Assembly: GCA_004556755.1 (NCBI GenBank)
Contig: SFFW01000020.1
Location: 1-40,878, forward strand
Direction of reading: 5' to 3'
DNA length: 40,878 bases
DNA from: Clostridiales bacterium
GTDB lineage: Bacteria > Bacillota > Clostridia > Oscillospirales > Oscillospiraceae
A program made the position numbers and the translations under genes. Of the stretch, positions 8,323 to 16,635 are shown in pieces. The notes under the pieces are model-generated. The model saw only the letters and a list, made by a program, of their open reading frames with translations, was not told where the DNA came from and did not search any database. Every line of letters begins with the position of its first letter. Within the stretch, counting starts at the first letter, position 1.

Positions 8323-9516
8323 TTATTTGTTCATCAGGCACGCAACGCCCGGCAGCTCCAGTCCCTCAAGGAATTCGAGAGATGCGCCGCCGCCCGTGCT
8401 GATGTGCGTCATCTTATCTGCGTAGCCGAGCTTTTCGACTGCGGCTGCGGAGTCGCCGCCGCCGACTATCGTTACGGCGCCGGACTCGGCAAGCGCCTTT
8501 GCCATTGCTTCGGTACCCTGTGCAAATGCGTCGAACTCAAACACGCCCATGGGTCCGTTCCACACGACGGTGGCGGCGCTTTTTACGGCGTCGGAGAACA
8601 GCTTTATCGTTTCGGGTCCGATGTCCATGCCCATCCAGTCGGCGGGTATCTCGCTGACCTTCACGACCTTGCGCTCGCAGTCGGGCGCAAACTCGCTGCC
8701 GACGGCGGTATCGACGGGCAGGAGCAGCTTTACGTTCTTCTCCTTTGCCTTTTCGATCATGCTGCGGGCATAGTCGAGCTTATCCTCCTCAAGCAGCGAT
8801 TTGCCTATCTCATAGCCCATGGCTTTTATAAATGTATACGCCATGCCGCCGCCGATGATTATGGTGTCGGCCTTGGAGAGCAGGTTGTTTATAACGCCGA
8901 TCTTGTCGGAGACCTTAGCTCCGCCGAGTACGGCGACGAAGGGACGTGCGGGTTCCTCAAGAGCCTTGCCCATCACGGACAGCTCCTTTAAAACCAGGAG
9001 TCCCGCATATGCGGGCAGGTACGCCGCAACGCCCGCAGTCGAGGCGTGCGCTCTGTGTACGGTGCCGAAAGCGTCGGAAACGTATATATCGGCAAGGGAT
9101 GCAAGCTCCTTTGCAAATTCGGGGTCGTTCTTCTCCTCACGGATGTCGTAGCGCAGATTCTGCAAAAGCATTATCTCGCCGGGCTTTAGCGCCGCTGCCT
9201 TTGCCTTTGCGTCCTCCCCTATTATGTCGTTTGCGAAAATGACGGGACGGTCAAGGAGCTTCGACAGATGCTCCGCAACGGGCGCAAGACTGAGCTTGGG
9301 CTTCCACTCGCCCTTGGGCTTTCCGAGGTGCGAGCAGGCGATGACCGCCGCACCGTTATCCAGAAGATACTTTATGGTGGGCAGAGCCGCTTTGATACGC
9401 TTGTCGCTGGTTATCTCCCCTGTCTCCTTGTTCTGCGGTACGTTGAAGTCGCAGCGCAGAAGCACCTTTTTGCCGCTTACCGCAGCATCAAGTACGCTTT
9501 TTTTGTTGTAGTTCAT
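8323..9516 (-). CDS. pgk: Phosphoglycerate kinase
   Basis: A 397-residue kinase making ATP from 1,3-bisphosphoglycerate. The N-domain has LLRCDFNVP and HLGKPKG, the hinge and C-domain have GGAKVSDKIGVI and IIGGGMAYTF, and the nucleotide loops are NGPMGVFE and GGGDSAAAVEKLG. Length is normal. The start is preceded by AAAGGAG. Only 26 bp separate it from trmL and no promoter is evident there, so the five genes probably share a transcript. Glyceraldehyde-3-phosphate dehydrogenase, the usual neighbour, is not in this window. Confidence 0.98.
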   Translation of the reverse strand: MNYNKKSVLDAAVSGKKVLLRCDFNVPQNKETGEITSDKRIKAALPTIKYLLDNGAAVIACSHLGKPKGEWKPKLSLAPVAEHLSKLLDRPVIFANDIIGEDAKAKAAALKPGEIMLLQNLRYDIREEKNDPEFAKELASLADIYVSDAFGTVHRAHASTAGVAAYLPAYAGLLVLKELSVMGKALEEPARPFVAVLGGAKVSDKIGVINNLLSKADTIIIGGGMAYTFIKAMGYEIGKSLLEEDKLDYARSMIEKAKEKNVKLLLPVDTAVGSEFAPDCERKVVKVSEIPADWMGMDIGPETIKLFSDAVKSAATVVWNGPMGVFEFDAFAQGTEAMAKALAESGAVTIVGGGDSAAAVEKLGYADKMTHISTGGGASLEFLEGLELPGVACLMNK

Positions 9517-9542
9517 AACGAATCTCCTTTCAAAGAAAAAGT

Positions 9543-10031
9543 TTACATAACACTCATTTCCCCGCTGTGCTTTAGTCCGGGGAAGCCCTGCTGCCGCAGC
9601 GCCTCATACGCAAGTATCGCAGCCGAGTTCGAGAGATTGAGGCTCCTCGCCTCGGACACCATCGGGATGCGTATGCAGCGGTCACGGTACTTTTCACGAA
9701 GCCACAGCGGCAGTCCCGCCGTCTCCTTGCCGAGCATGATGCTCACGCTGTCGGCGGTAAAGTCCGCTTCGGAATAGTCTCTCGGCGCTTTGGTCGTTGC
9801 GAGCCAAAGCCCCTCGTCGCCGTTTTTCTCAAAATACTCGTCGAGACAGCGGTACACGGAAATATCGACGAGATGCCAGTAGTCAAGTCCGCAGCGCTTT
9901 ACCATTTTATCGGAAATGTCAAAGCCGAGCGGCTCAATGAGATGAAGCCTTGCACCCGTTGCGGCGCAGGTGCGGGCAATAGCGCCGGTATTGTGCGGTA
10001 TTTCCGGCTCAAGCAAAACGATATTCAGCAT
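9543..10031 (-). CDS. trmL: tRNA (cytidine/uridine(34)-2'-O)-methyltransferase
   Basis: A 162-residue SPOUT-class (trefoil-knot) methyltransferase that modifies the wobble base of tRNA(Leu) using S-adenosylmethionine. It shows LLEPEIPHNTGAIARTCAATGA (motif 1), IMLGKETAGLP (motif 2) and RIPMVSEARSLNLSNSAAILAYEALRQ (motif 3, knot). Normal length for TrmL. It heads the glycolytic operon, an unusual companion. The stop codon sits in one copy of the recurring TTTACATAA motif. Confidence 0.93.
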   Translation of the reverse strand: MLNIVLLEPEIPHNTGAIARTCAATGARLHLIEPLGFDISDKMVKRCGLDYWHLVDISVYRCLDEYFEKNGDEGLWLATTKAPRDYSEADFTADSVSIMLGKETAGLPLWLREKYRDRCIRIPMVSEARSLNLSNSAAILAYEALRQQGFPGLKHSGEMSVM

Positions 10032-10128
10032 TTATTCTAACCTGTTTCGTTATAAAATATCTTTACAGATATCATTTTATCACATTTTTCCCGTAAATGA
10101 TGAACTTTTTTGCAGTTTTTAATATTTG

Positions 10129-10157
10129 TTGCACAATTAACAATTTTGTACTATAAT
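10129..10157 (+). promoter_or_regulatory. Sigma-A promoter of the radical SAM gene
   Basis: TTGCAC (10129-10134), 17-bp spacer, TATAAT (10152-10157). The transcription start would be near 10164, giving about 50 nt of leader before the ATG at 10213. Confidence 0.75.
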
Positions 10158-10212
10158 GAGTGCCGTCAGGCTTTGATAAACCGACAATCTGCACATTACG
10201 GAGAGGTCTTTT

Positions 10213-11094
10213 ATGCTGTGTAACGACTGTCCGAGGCGCTGCGGCGCCGACAGGGAATTTGACAAAGCGGGCGGCGTCTGCCGCTCCCCGCTCACGCCCG
10301 TCATCGCAAGAGCCGCTCCCCACTTCGGCGAGGAGCCGTGCATCAGCGGCGAGCGAGGCTCCGGCACCGTGTTCTTCTCCGGCTGCAACCTGCGCTGCGT
10401 GTTCTGTCAGAACCGTGACATAAGCCGCAGCAGCGCCGGAAAACCCGTCACGGTCGAGCGCCTGCGGGACATTTTTCTTGAGCTTCAGGACGAGGGCGTT
10501 CACAACATAAACCTCGTCACGGCGGCACATTTCATCCGTCCCGTGACAGAGGCGCTTGAGGGCGCAAAGCTAAGCATCCCCGTCGTGTGGAACTCCTCCG
10601 GCTACGAAAGCGTCGAGTCGCTGCGCAGGCTGGAGGGGCTTGTGCAGGTGTATATGCCCGATCTCAAGTATCTTGACCCGAAGCTGTCCCTGCGCTACTC
10701 GGCGGCGAAGGATTATCCGGAGGTCGCAGTCTCGGCGATCGCCGAAATGTACCGTCAGCGTGGGCGCTTTGTCCTCGACGACGAGGATATGCTCGTCTCC
10801 GGCGTTGTGGTGCGGCACCTCATTTTGCCCGGCGCAAGGGAAAATTCCGAGAAGGTCATCCGCTTCATTGCGGAAAACTATCCCGGAGACAGGGTCTTAT
10901 TCTCGCTCATGTGCCAGTACACTCCCATGCCGGGGCTGGAGAAGTACCCGGAGCTGCAAAGAACGGTCACCGCAAGCGAAAACGATGCGCTGTGCCGATA
11001 CATGGAGGACTGCGGCATAGAGTTCGGCTTCTTTCAGGAGCCGGAATCCGCAACCGACGAAATGATCCCCGACTTTGACCTCACCGGGGTGTGA
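10213..11094 (+). CDS. Radical SAM protein, PflX/pyruvate-formate-lyase-activase-like
   Basis: A 293-residue radical SAM enzyme. It has an N-terminal cysteine cluster (CNDCPRRCG, residues about 3-11) and the [4Fe-4S]-SAM motif GCNLRCVFCQN (CxxxCxxC, about residue 59). NINLVTAAHF, VWNSSGYES and VYMPDLKYLD follow, as in the PflX/COG1313 family. The activated substrate of this family is not settled, and no obvious glycyl-radical partner gene lies nearby. It stands alone between its own promoter and a strong terminator. The start ATG follows GGAGAGG at suitable spacing. Confidence 0.85.
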   Translation: MLCNDCPRRCGADREFDKAGGVCRSPLTPVIARAAPHFGEEPCISGERGSGTVFFSGCNLRCVFCQNRDISRSSAGKPVTVERLRDIFLELQDEGVHNINLVTAAHFIRPVTEALEGAKLSIPVVWNSSGYESVESLRRLEGLVQVYMPDLKYLDPKLSLRYSAAKDYPEVAVSAIAEMYRQRGRFVLDDEDMLVSGVVVRHLILPGARENSEKVIRFIAENYPGDRVLFSLMCQYTPMPGLEKYPELQRTVTASENDALCRYMEDCGIEFGFFQEPESATDEMIPDFDLTGV

Positions 11095-11095
11095 T

Positions 11096-11137
11096 AAAAG
11101 CTAAAAGCCCCGCCTCTCGGCAGGGCTTTTAGCTTTT
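11096..11137. terminator. Bidirectional terminator
   Basis: A 15-bp perfect stem (11096-11110 with 11123-11137), with a further small helix (GCC/GGC) inside the loop. U-rich arms on both strands let it stop both the radical SAM gene (plus) and the converging DUF1648 gene (minus). Confidence 0.88.
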
Positions 11138-11615
11138 ATTTCTTATAGCGGCTTATGCGGGCAAGACGTATGAAAAGCGGTATGAGCAGCAGCGGGCACA
11201 GCACAAGCACAATGGCCATTTTCATAACTATCCCCTCCACCGTGATGACGCTGATGCAACCGTAGATGACGAGCGACAAAAGCTTACACTCGGAGAGCAG
11301 CGACAGCGTCTCCCTTTGTACCGCAAGCTTCCCGGTGTCTTTCACTTCCCACGGGAGATTGGGTTCGCCGCTCAGCTTCGGCATGAGCATGACGACGGTC
11401 AAGACCGCATAAATGAGTACCTCTACCCCCAAAATCGGCCACACCGTGCTTTTGCTCTCATAGTCCCTCACGCTGCCGTCGGCATTGTAGTGCATGGGTA
11501 TCTCTGCCGGCAGCGCCGAATATTCGCATATTATGTAAACCACATTGGCGATCAAGAGCAGCAGCGAAATGATCTCCAATACGGTCTGATATTTTGTGAG
11601 CTTGGGAAATTTCAT
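11136..11615 (-). CDS. DUF1648-type membrane protein
   Basis: A 159-residue integral membrane protein with about four hydrophobic segments (about 12-32, 60-80, 110-128, 130-150). The signature ALPAEIPMHYNADGSVRDYESKS after the first helix is the DUF1648 pattern also seen in SdpI-like proteins. The molecular role is unknown. The start codon overlaps the stop of the alpha-galactosidase gene (TGATG), implying translational coupling, although a functional link to galactoside use is not obvious. Confidence 0.75.
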   Translation of the reverse strand: MKFPKLTKYQTVLEIISLLLLIANVVYIICEYSALPAEIPMHYNADGSVRDYESKSTVWPILGVEVLIYAVLTVVMLMPKLSGEPNLPWEVKDTGKLAVQRETLSLLSECKLLSLVIYGCISVITVEGIVMKMAIVLVLCPLLLIPLFIRLARISRYKK

Positions 11616-13951
11616 CAGGGTTCCTCCTCGATCGAATACAGGCAGGAGCCGAAGTCGCCGAACATATGGATGTCGGGGGTGTAGCCCGTACCCATGAACT
11701 GATCGTTCATGCGCATACCCACGCCGAGAGCGGCTCCCGTTGCGACGTACTCCTCCGCACCGTCGGGCATCGCAATGAACTTGTTTGCGGTGCGAAGCAC
11801 GAAGCCGTCAGGATGCAGCTCCACGGGCATGATGTGCTTTACAAGTCCGCCCACACGCTTTACGAATATGCGCTGCGGCTTGCAGCTTATCTTATAGTGC
11901 CTGCCGGAAACGAGACCCATGACCCGAAGCTCGTCGCCGCCTGGAGAGGCGGTGCAGAGCTTTTGGAAATGCCCCGCAATATGCTCTCTGCCGTCCGGGG
12001 ACGAGACCTGCAAATGCACCGTGTTGTCACGAAGCTCATCAAAGCGCCGGAGCCGTCCGAACTGGAAGCAGGCACGGTGCTTTTTATAATACCGTATCTG
12101 CTCCTTTATCTCACGAAGCTCGATCGGAGTGAGGTATTTAAGGTCAAGCTCATAGCCCAAAACGCCGAATGCGGCGACGTTGAAGCGGGTCGAAAGCGGG
12201 GTGCTGCGCAGCGTCTGCTGATGCGGTGCCGCCGAAACGTGCGCCCCCATGCACGACTGCGGGTACAGGTAGCTCAGTCCGGTTTGTATGTCGAGGCGCT
12301 CTATGGGGTCGGTGTCGTCGGACGTCCATATCTGCGGCGAGTAGCACAGCATTCCGAGGTCAAAGCGGTTGCCGCCGGAGGAGCAGCTTTCAAACAGGAT
12401 GTCCGGTCTGGGCGCAAAGATGCGCTCAAGGCAGTCGTACAGTCCCATGATGTAGCGGTGGTAAAACTCGCCCTGCTCGGAAAGCAGCGGCGAATATGCG
12501 TCCGCCATGTGGCGGTTCATGTCCCACTTGACGTAGCTTATCGACGCCGAGTCGAGCGTTGCGCCGACGTTCTCGACGATGTAGTCACGCACCTCGCTCC
12601 TCGTGAGGTCCAAAAGGAGCTGATTTCTTCCAAGTACCGCCTCGCCCGACGGCGGCAGTATCGCCCAATCGGGGTGCGTTCTGTACAGCTCGGAATCCTC
12701 GTTCACGCTCTCCGGCTCGAACCACAGACCGAAGCTCAGTCCCATTTTGTTTATCTGCTTTGCCAGCTCGGAAAGTCCTCCCGGCAGCTTCTGCGTATTA
12801 ACGTTGTAGTCGCCGAGACCTGCGGTGTCCGTGTTTCTGTCACCGAACCAGCCGTCGTCCAGCACAAAAAGCTCAACGCCGAGCTTCTTGGCGCTGCGGG
12901 CAAGCTTTATAAGCCCGTCACGGTCAAATTTAAAGAAGTTTGCCTCCCAGTTATTTAGCAGCACCGGACGCTCCCTGTTCTTCCACTTGCCTCTCACGAT
13001 GCAGGAATTTACAAAGCGGTGGAAGTTAAAGCTCAGACCGTTCAGTCCCTCGCCGGAATAACTCATCACCGCCTCGGGCGTTTCAAAGCTCTCGCCCGAA
13101 CCCAGCTTCCACTCAAAGCAGTGCGGATTTATGCCGAGCTGCACACGCACAAGGTCGTGATTCGACTTCTCCGCAAGTCCGAAGTGGTTGCCGCTGTACA
13201 CAAGATTAAAGCCGTAGCAGCGACCGTGTTCCTCCGTTGCATACCTCTCCGAAAGCAGGAAGCCCGGATTGTGACGGTTGGAGGAGGAGCCGGTGGTGGA
13301 GGAGTTAATATACATTCCGTAATCAAGCTCATGCACATGGCGGTGCGCTTCCTTGATCCAGCCCCCGTCGAAGGTGTGCATTTTAAAGCCCCTGTCCGGC
13401 AGATCGAGGCTCATGCTCATAATGCGTCTGAGCGAGATCTCGCCCTCGCCCCGATTCTCGATAACGCAGCGGCGGCTGATGACGTCACAGGACGGGAAGA
13501 CGGTGTAGTACAGGTAAAGCTCCGCTGTGCCGCTCTTTTCACTCAGATGCACCCTGAGCGTTTCGGCATCATCAAAGCCGTCGTAGGCGCTCGGCAGCGT
13601 TTCCGGCGCAAGGCAGCCCTCGTGCTTTTCCCAGTCGCAGAACACAAAGTCGTTGGAATAGCAGCCGTTTTGCAGCTTCATCTCAAGAGGGCTTTGACGA
13701 TAGTCTCCCCTGCCGGTACCCGACCATTCAAGACACATGGTGTCAAGGCAGTATTCGCTGCGGCTGCGGCTGTACATTATGCTGCTGCCCCGCTGAATGT
13801 TGTTCTTAACACAAAGCAGCGGTGCATCCTCGCTCTCCACCCGCTCGCCGTAGTGTATATGCTCAAGATGCCCAAACTCGCTTATGCGGAAAAGGTAGCT
13901 CGTGTTTTCCGTGGACAGATTGAATACTCCGTCGTTAAATTCTATACTCAC
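11615..13951 (-). CDS. Alpha-galactosidase, glycoside hydrolase family 36
   Basis: About 780 residues, the full length of clostridial GH36 enzymes, which hydrolyse alpha-1,6-galactosides such as melibiose and raffinose. The N-terminal beta-sandwich covers about residues 1-330. The TIM barrel carries LFVLDDGWFG, the nucleophile Asp in SYVKWDMNRH, the CSSGGNRFDLGML loop and the acid/base Asp in IWTSDDTD. No signal peptide, so cytoplasmic. Start choice: an ATG at 13957 is only 2 nt from the GGGAG ribosome site, while the GTG at 13951 has an 8-nt spacing and is preferred; ATG remains possible. It has its own strong promoter, back to back with the ABC-F promoter. Confidence 0.92.
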   Translation of the reverse strand: MSIEFNDGVFNLSTENTSYLFRISEFGHLEHIHYGERVESEDAPLLCVKNNIQRGSSIMYSRSRSEYCLDTMCLEWSGTGRGDYRQSPLEMKLQNGCYSNDFVFCDWEKHEGCLAPETLPSAYDGFDDAETLRVHLSEKSGTAELYLYYTVFPSCDVISRRCVIENRGEGEISLRRIMSMSLDLPDRGFKMHTFDGGWIKEAHRHVHELDYGMYINSSTTGSSSNRHNPGFLLSERYATEEHGRCYGFNLVYSGNHFGLAEKSNHDLVRVQLGINPHCFEWKLGSGESFETPEAVMSYSGEGLNGLSFNFHRFVNSCIVRGKWKNRERPVLLNNWEANFFKFDRDGLIKLARSAKKLGVELFVLDDGWFGDRNTDTAGLGDYNVNTQKLPGGLSELAKQINKMGLSFGLWFEPESVNEDSELYRTHPDWAILPPSGEAVLGRNQLLLDLTRSEVRDYIVENVGATLDSASISYVKWDMNRHMADAYSPLLSEQGEFYHRYIMGLYDCLERIFAPRPDILFESCSSGGNRFDLGMLCYSPQIWTSDDTDPIERLDIQTGLSYLYPQSCMGAHVSAAPHQQTLRSTPLSTRFNVAAFGVLGYELDLKYLTPIELREIKEQIRYYKKHRACFQFGRLRRFDELRDNTVHLQVSSPDGREHIAGHFQKLCTASPGGDELRVMGLVSGRHYKISCKPQRIFVKRVGGLVKHIMPVELHPDGFVLRTANKFIAMPDGAEEYVATGAALGVGMRMNDQFMGTGYTPDIHMFGDFGSCLYSIEEEP

Positions 13952-13980
13952 TGTCATCACTCCCGCTCTGATATGGTTTT

Positions 13981-14009
13981 ATTATACCACGTTCCGTGTT
14001 TTGCGGCAA
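13981..14009 (-). promoter_or_regulatory. Sigma-A promoter of the alpha-galactosidase gene
   Basis: On the minus strand TTGCCG (14004-14009), 17-bp spacer, perfect TATAAT (13981-13986). Its -35 box lies 4 bp from the -35 box of the divergent ABC-F promoter, so one bound regulator could affect both. Confidence 0.82.
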
Positions 14010-14013
14010 CATA

Positions 14014-14043
14014 TTGCCAAGGGCTTTGAGAATGTGATATAAT
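14014..14043 (+). promoter_or_regulatory. Sigma-A promoter of the ABC-F gene, extended -10
   Basis: TTGCCA (14014-14019), 18-bp spacer and TATAAT (14038-14043), preceded by TG in the extended -10 position (14035-14036). Transcription would start near 14050, about 25 nt ahead of the ATG. Confidence 0.8.
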
Positions 14044-14074
14044 CGGTAAAATATTAAGATACGAGGTAAACGCC

Positions 14075-15679
14075 ATGCTTACAGTCAACGATCTGTCCAT
14101 AAATTTTGCGGGCAACATCCTTTTTTCAAACGTCGACCTGCAATTCACCCCCGGCAACTGCTACGGCATCATCGGTGCAAACGGCGCCGGAAAATCCACC
14201 TTTGTGAAGATACTCTCCGGCGAACTTGAGCCGTCCACCGGCACCGTGCATATCGCCCCCAAAAAGCGCATGAGCGTTTTGAAGCAGAACCAGAATATGT
14301 ACGACGCCTACACCGTCATGGACACCGTTATCATGGGCAACGAGCGCCTGTATAACTGCGGCAAGGAGAAGGACGCCATCTACGACAAGCCCGATTTCAG
14401 TGACGAGGACGGCATCAGGGCCGCCGAGCTTGAGGAGGAGTTTGCAGAGCTTGGCGGCTGGGAAGCGGAGTCCGACGCAAGCAGGATCCTTCAGGGGCTC
14501 GGCGTTTCCCCGGACTTCCACGCAACGCTCATGAGCGAGATGGACCCCCGCTTAAAGGTCAAGGTGCTGCTTGCGCAGGCGCTGTTCGGCACCCCCGACA
14601 TCATTCTGCTCGACGAGCCGACGAACAACCTCGACCTCAGCAGCGTTGTGTGGCTTGAGGACTTTCTCATGGACTACGAGGGAACCGTCCTCGTCGTCAG
14701 CCACGACCGCTATTTCCTCAACAACATCTGCACCCACATAGTCGATATAGACTACGGAAAGATAAAAATGTACGTCGGCAACTACGACTTTTGGTACGAG
14801 TCCAGCCAGCTCATGCAGCGGCTCATCAAGGACCAGAACAAGAAGGCGGAGCAGAAGATCGCAGAGCTGCAAAGCTTCATCTCCCGCTTTGCGGCGAACA
14901 AGTCGAAGTCACGTCAGGCGACGAGCCGCAGAAAGCTGCTTGACAAGCTCACCGTCGAGGAGCTTCCCGCATCGGGCAGACGCTATCCGTGGGTGGGCTT
15001 CAAGGCCGACCGCGAGCCGGGCAAGGACAGGCTCTTTGTCACCGAGATCTCCAAAACGGTCGACGGCGTGAAGCTTTTAAACAACATAAGCTTCATCGTC
15101 GGCAAGGAGGACAAAATAGCGATCGTCGGCAAGAACGAGCTTGCGGTCACGATGCTGTACAAGATCCTCATGGGCGAGGAGGAGCCGGACTCCGGCAGCG
15201 TCAAGTGGGGCGCTTCCATCACTACGGCGTACTTCCCCAAGGATCACAACTCCTTCTTTGAAAACTGTGACCTCGACCTCATGGACTGGATGCGCCAGTT
15301 CTCCGACGACAAGCGTGAGAGCTACCTTCGCACCTTCCTCGGACGTATGCTGTTCAGCGGCGACGACGTGTACAAGAGCGTCAAGGTGCTGTCAGGCGGC
15401 GAAAAGGTTCGCTGCATGATAAGCAAAATGATGCTGTCCGGTGCGAACTTCCTCGTTTTCGATCAGCCGACGAACCACCTCGACCTTGAGAGCATAGCAG
15501 CGCTCAACAACGGCATGGAGGCGTTTAAGTATAACATCATCTTCTCCAGCCACGACCACCAGCTCACGCAGACCGTCGCAAACAGGATAATCGAAATAAC
15601 CGACGACGGCATCATAGACAGAAAGTGCAGCTTCGACGAGTACATGAACCTCACCGGCAGCAGCATCGAAACAAGATAA
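14075..15679 (+). CDS. ABC-F family ATPase, YbiT-like
   Basis: A 534-residue tandem ATPase without membrane segments. ABC-F proteins act on the ribosome (translation factors or antibiotic resistance). Domain 1 has Walker A GANGAGKS (about residue 36), Walker B IILLDEPTNNLD and switch VVSHDRYF. A charged linker follows (about 255-305), then domain 2 with signature LSGGEK. Three parts deviate: the domain-1 signature reads MDPRLKVKVLLAQ, the domain-2 Walker A is GKNELAVT, and the domain-2 Walker B has Gln for the catalytic Glu (FDQPTNHLD). These all belong to one composite site, so only the other site looks catalytic. Housekeeping versus resistance function cannot be told from sequence. Confidence 0.9.
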   Translation: MLTVNDLSINFAGNILFSNVDLQFTPGNCYGIIGANGAGKSTFVKILSGELEPSTGTVHIAPKKRMSVLKQNQNMYDAYTVMDTVIMGNERLYNCGKEKDAIYDKPDFSDEDGIRAAELEEEFAELGGWEAESDASRILQGLGVSPDFHATLMSEMDPRLKVKVLLAQALFGTPDIILLDEPTNNLDLSSVVWLEDFLMDYEGTVLVVSHDRYFLNNICTHIVDIDYGKIKMYVGNYDFWYESSQLMQRLIKDQNKKAEQKIAELQSFISRFAANKSKSRQATSRRKLLDKLTVEELPASGRRYPWVGFKADREPGKDRLFVTEISKTVDGVKLLNNISFIVGKEDKIAIVGKNELAVTMLYKILMGEEEPDSGSVKWGASITTAYFPKDHNSFFENCDLDLMDWMRQFSDDKRESYLRTFLGRMLFSGDDVYKSVKVLSGGEKVRCMISKMMLSGANFLVFDQPTNHLDLESIAALNNGMEAFKYNIIFSSHDHQLTQTVANRIIEITDDGIIDRKCSFDEYMNLTGSSIETR

Positions 15680-15680
15680 G

Positions 15681-15729
15681 ACATAAACGAAAACGGCAAG
15701 GCGTTCCGCCTTGCCGTTTTCGTTTATGT
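15681..15729. terminator. Bidirectional terminator with a 23-bp perfect stem
   Basis: The arms 15681-15703 and 15707-15729 are perfectly complementary with a 3-nt centre. The U-rich 3' arms suit both strands. The stop codon of the converging AEC transporter gene (15724-15726) lies inside the stem. Confidence 0.9.
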
Positions 15730-16635
15730 AAGGAAGCTCATTATTACCGGGATCGTTATCATGCTCAGTGCGGTACTTATGAATATCTCCTCGGAGGACT
15801 CAATGCCGTCTCTGCCGTTTTCCAGACCGAGTATCGTACACACTATTGCGGTCGGGGTCGCCATGAGCGCAACGATTATGCCGAGCGACACGGGATCGGA
15901 TATAAAAAAGTGCAGCACGAACCACACCGCCAAGGGGCAGACGATGAGCCTCACGAGGCTCAGAGCGTACAGTCTCGGATGCGAAAGTGCGTCCTTGACC
16001 GACACGGGACCGAGCGATATGCCGACGCACATCATGCTCAGCGGCACCGTCGCTGCGGCAAGGGTGCCGCACACATCGTCGATGATCGTCGGCACCGGGA
16101 TGCGCAGCGTGAATATCAGCGCCGCCAAAAGGGTTGCGATTATCGGCGTATTTATTGCCTTTTTAATATTAAATCCGCCCTTTTCGCCGCTTTTCAGCAT
16201 CATCACGCCGACGCTGTACAGCAGCAGGTTAAAGGGGATATTCAGCAGCGACGCAAAAAACAGCGACTCCTCGCCGTACAGCGCCGTGACGACCGGGAAG
16301 CCGACAAAGGCGTTGTTCATAAACGCCACAAGCAGCCTGTACATCCCTCGGTCGCCGGTTTTTATGCCGAGCAGCGTCGGCGTGACATAGGCGATGCCGA
16401 GGGTTATGAGCATGGCAAGGCACATCATCAGTATGCCGAAGCCCAGCTCCTTCCCGCTCAGGGTAAGCTCCTTGTTTATGACCGAGTCGAGTATAGTGGC
16501 GGCAAGAAACACGTTCATCACGAGCTTGCTCAGCCCTTTGTTGAATTCTGCGCCGACTATTTTCAGTCTGGCGCAGAGATAGCCTGTCACAAGCAGCACG
16601 AAAAGCACTGCCATTTTTCCTATAAGTCCGCTCAT
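15724..16635 (-). CDS. AEC family transporter (auxin efflux carrier-like permease)
   Basis: A 303-residue permease with about ten predicted membrane helices in two five-helix halves. Family features are the N-terminal GYLCARLKIV, LSKLVMNVFLAATIL, the conserved MNNAFVGFPVV loop, VPLSMMCVGISL and the C-terminal TPTAIVCTILG. AEC members export or import small organic anions such as malate or malonate; the substrate here is unknown. The start overlaps the mgtE stop by 4 bp (ATGA), so it is the last gene of the ahcY-mgtE operon. Confidence 0.88.
   Translation of the reverse strand: MSGLIGKMAVLFVLLVTGYLCARLKIVGAEFNKGLSKLVMNVFLAATILDSVINKELTLSGKELGFGILMMCLAMLITLGIAYVTPTLLGIKTGDRGMYRLLVAFMNNAFVGFPVVTALYGEESLFFASLLNIPFNLLLYSVGVMMLKSGEKGGFNIKKAINTPIIATLLAALIFTLRIPVPTIIDDVCGTLAAATVPLSMMCVGISLGPVSVKDALSHPRLYALSLVRLIVCPLAVWFVLHFFISDPVSLGIIVALMATPTAIVCTILGLENGRDGIESSEEIFISTALSMITIPVIMSFLT

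Noticed and set aside
10045..10128. AT-rich dyad before trmL as a riboswitch or operator
   Set aside because: The inverted ATATCT/AGATAT pair is short and in very AT-rich sequence; no consensus regulator site is matched.
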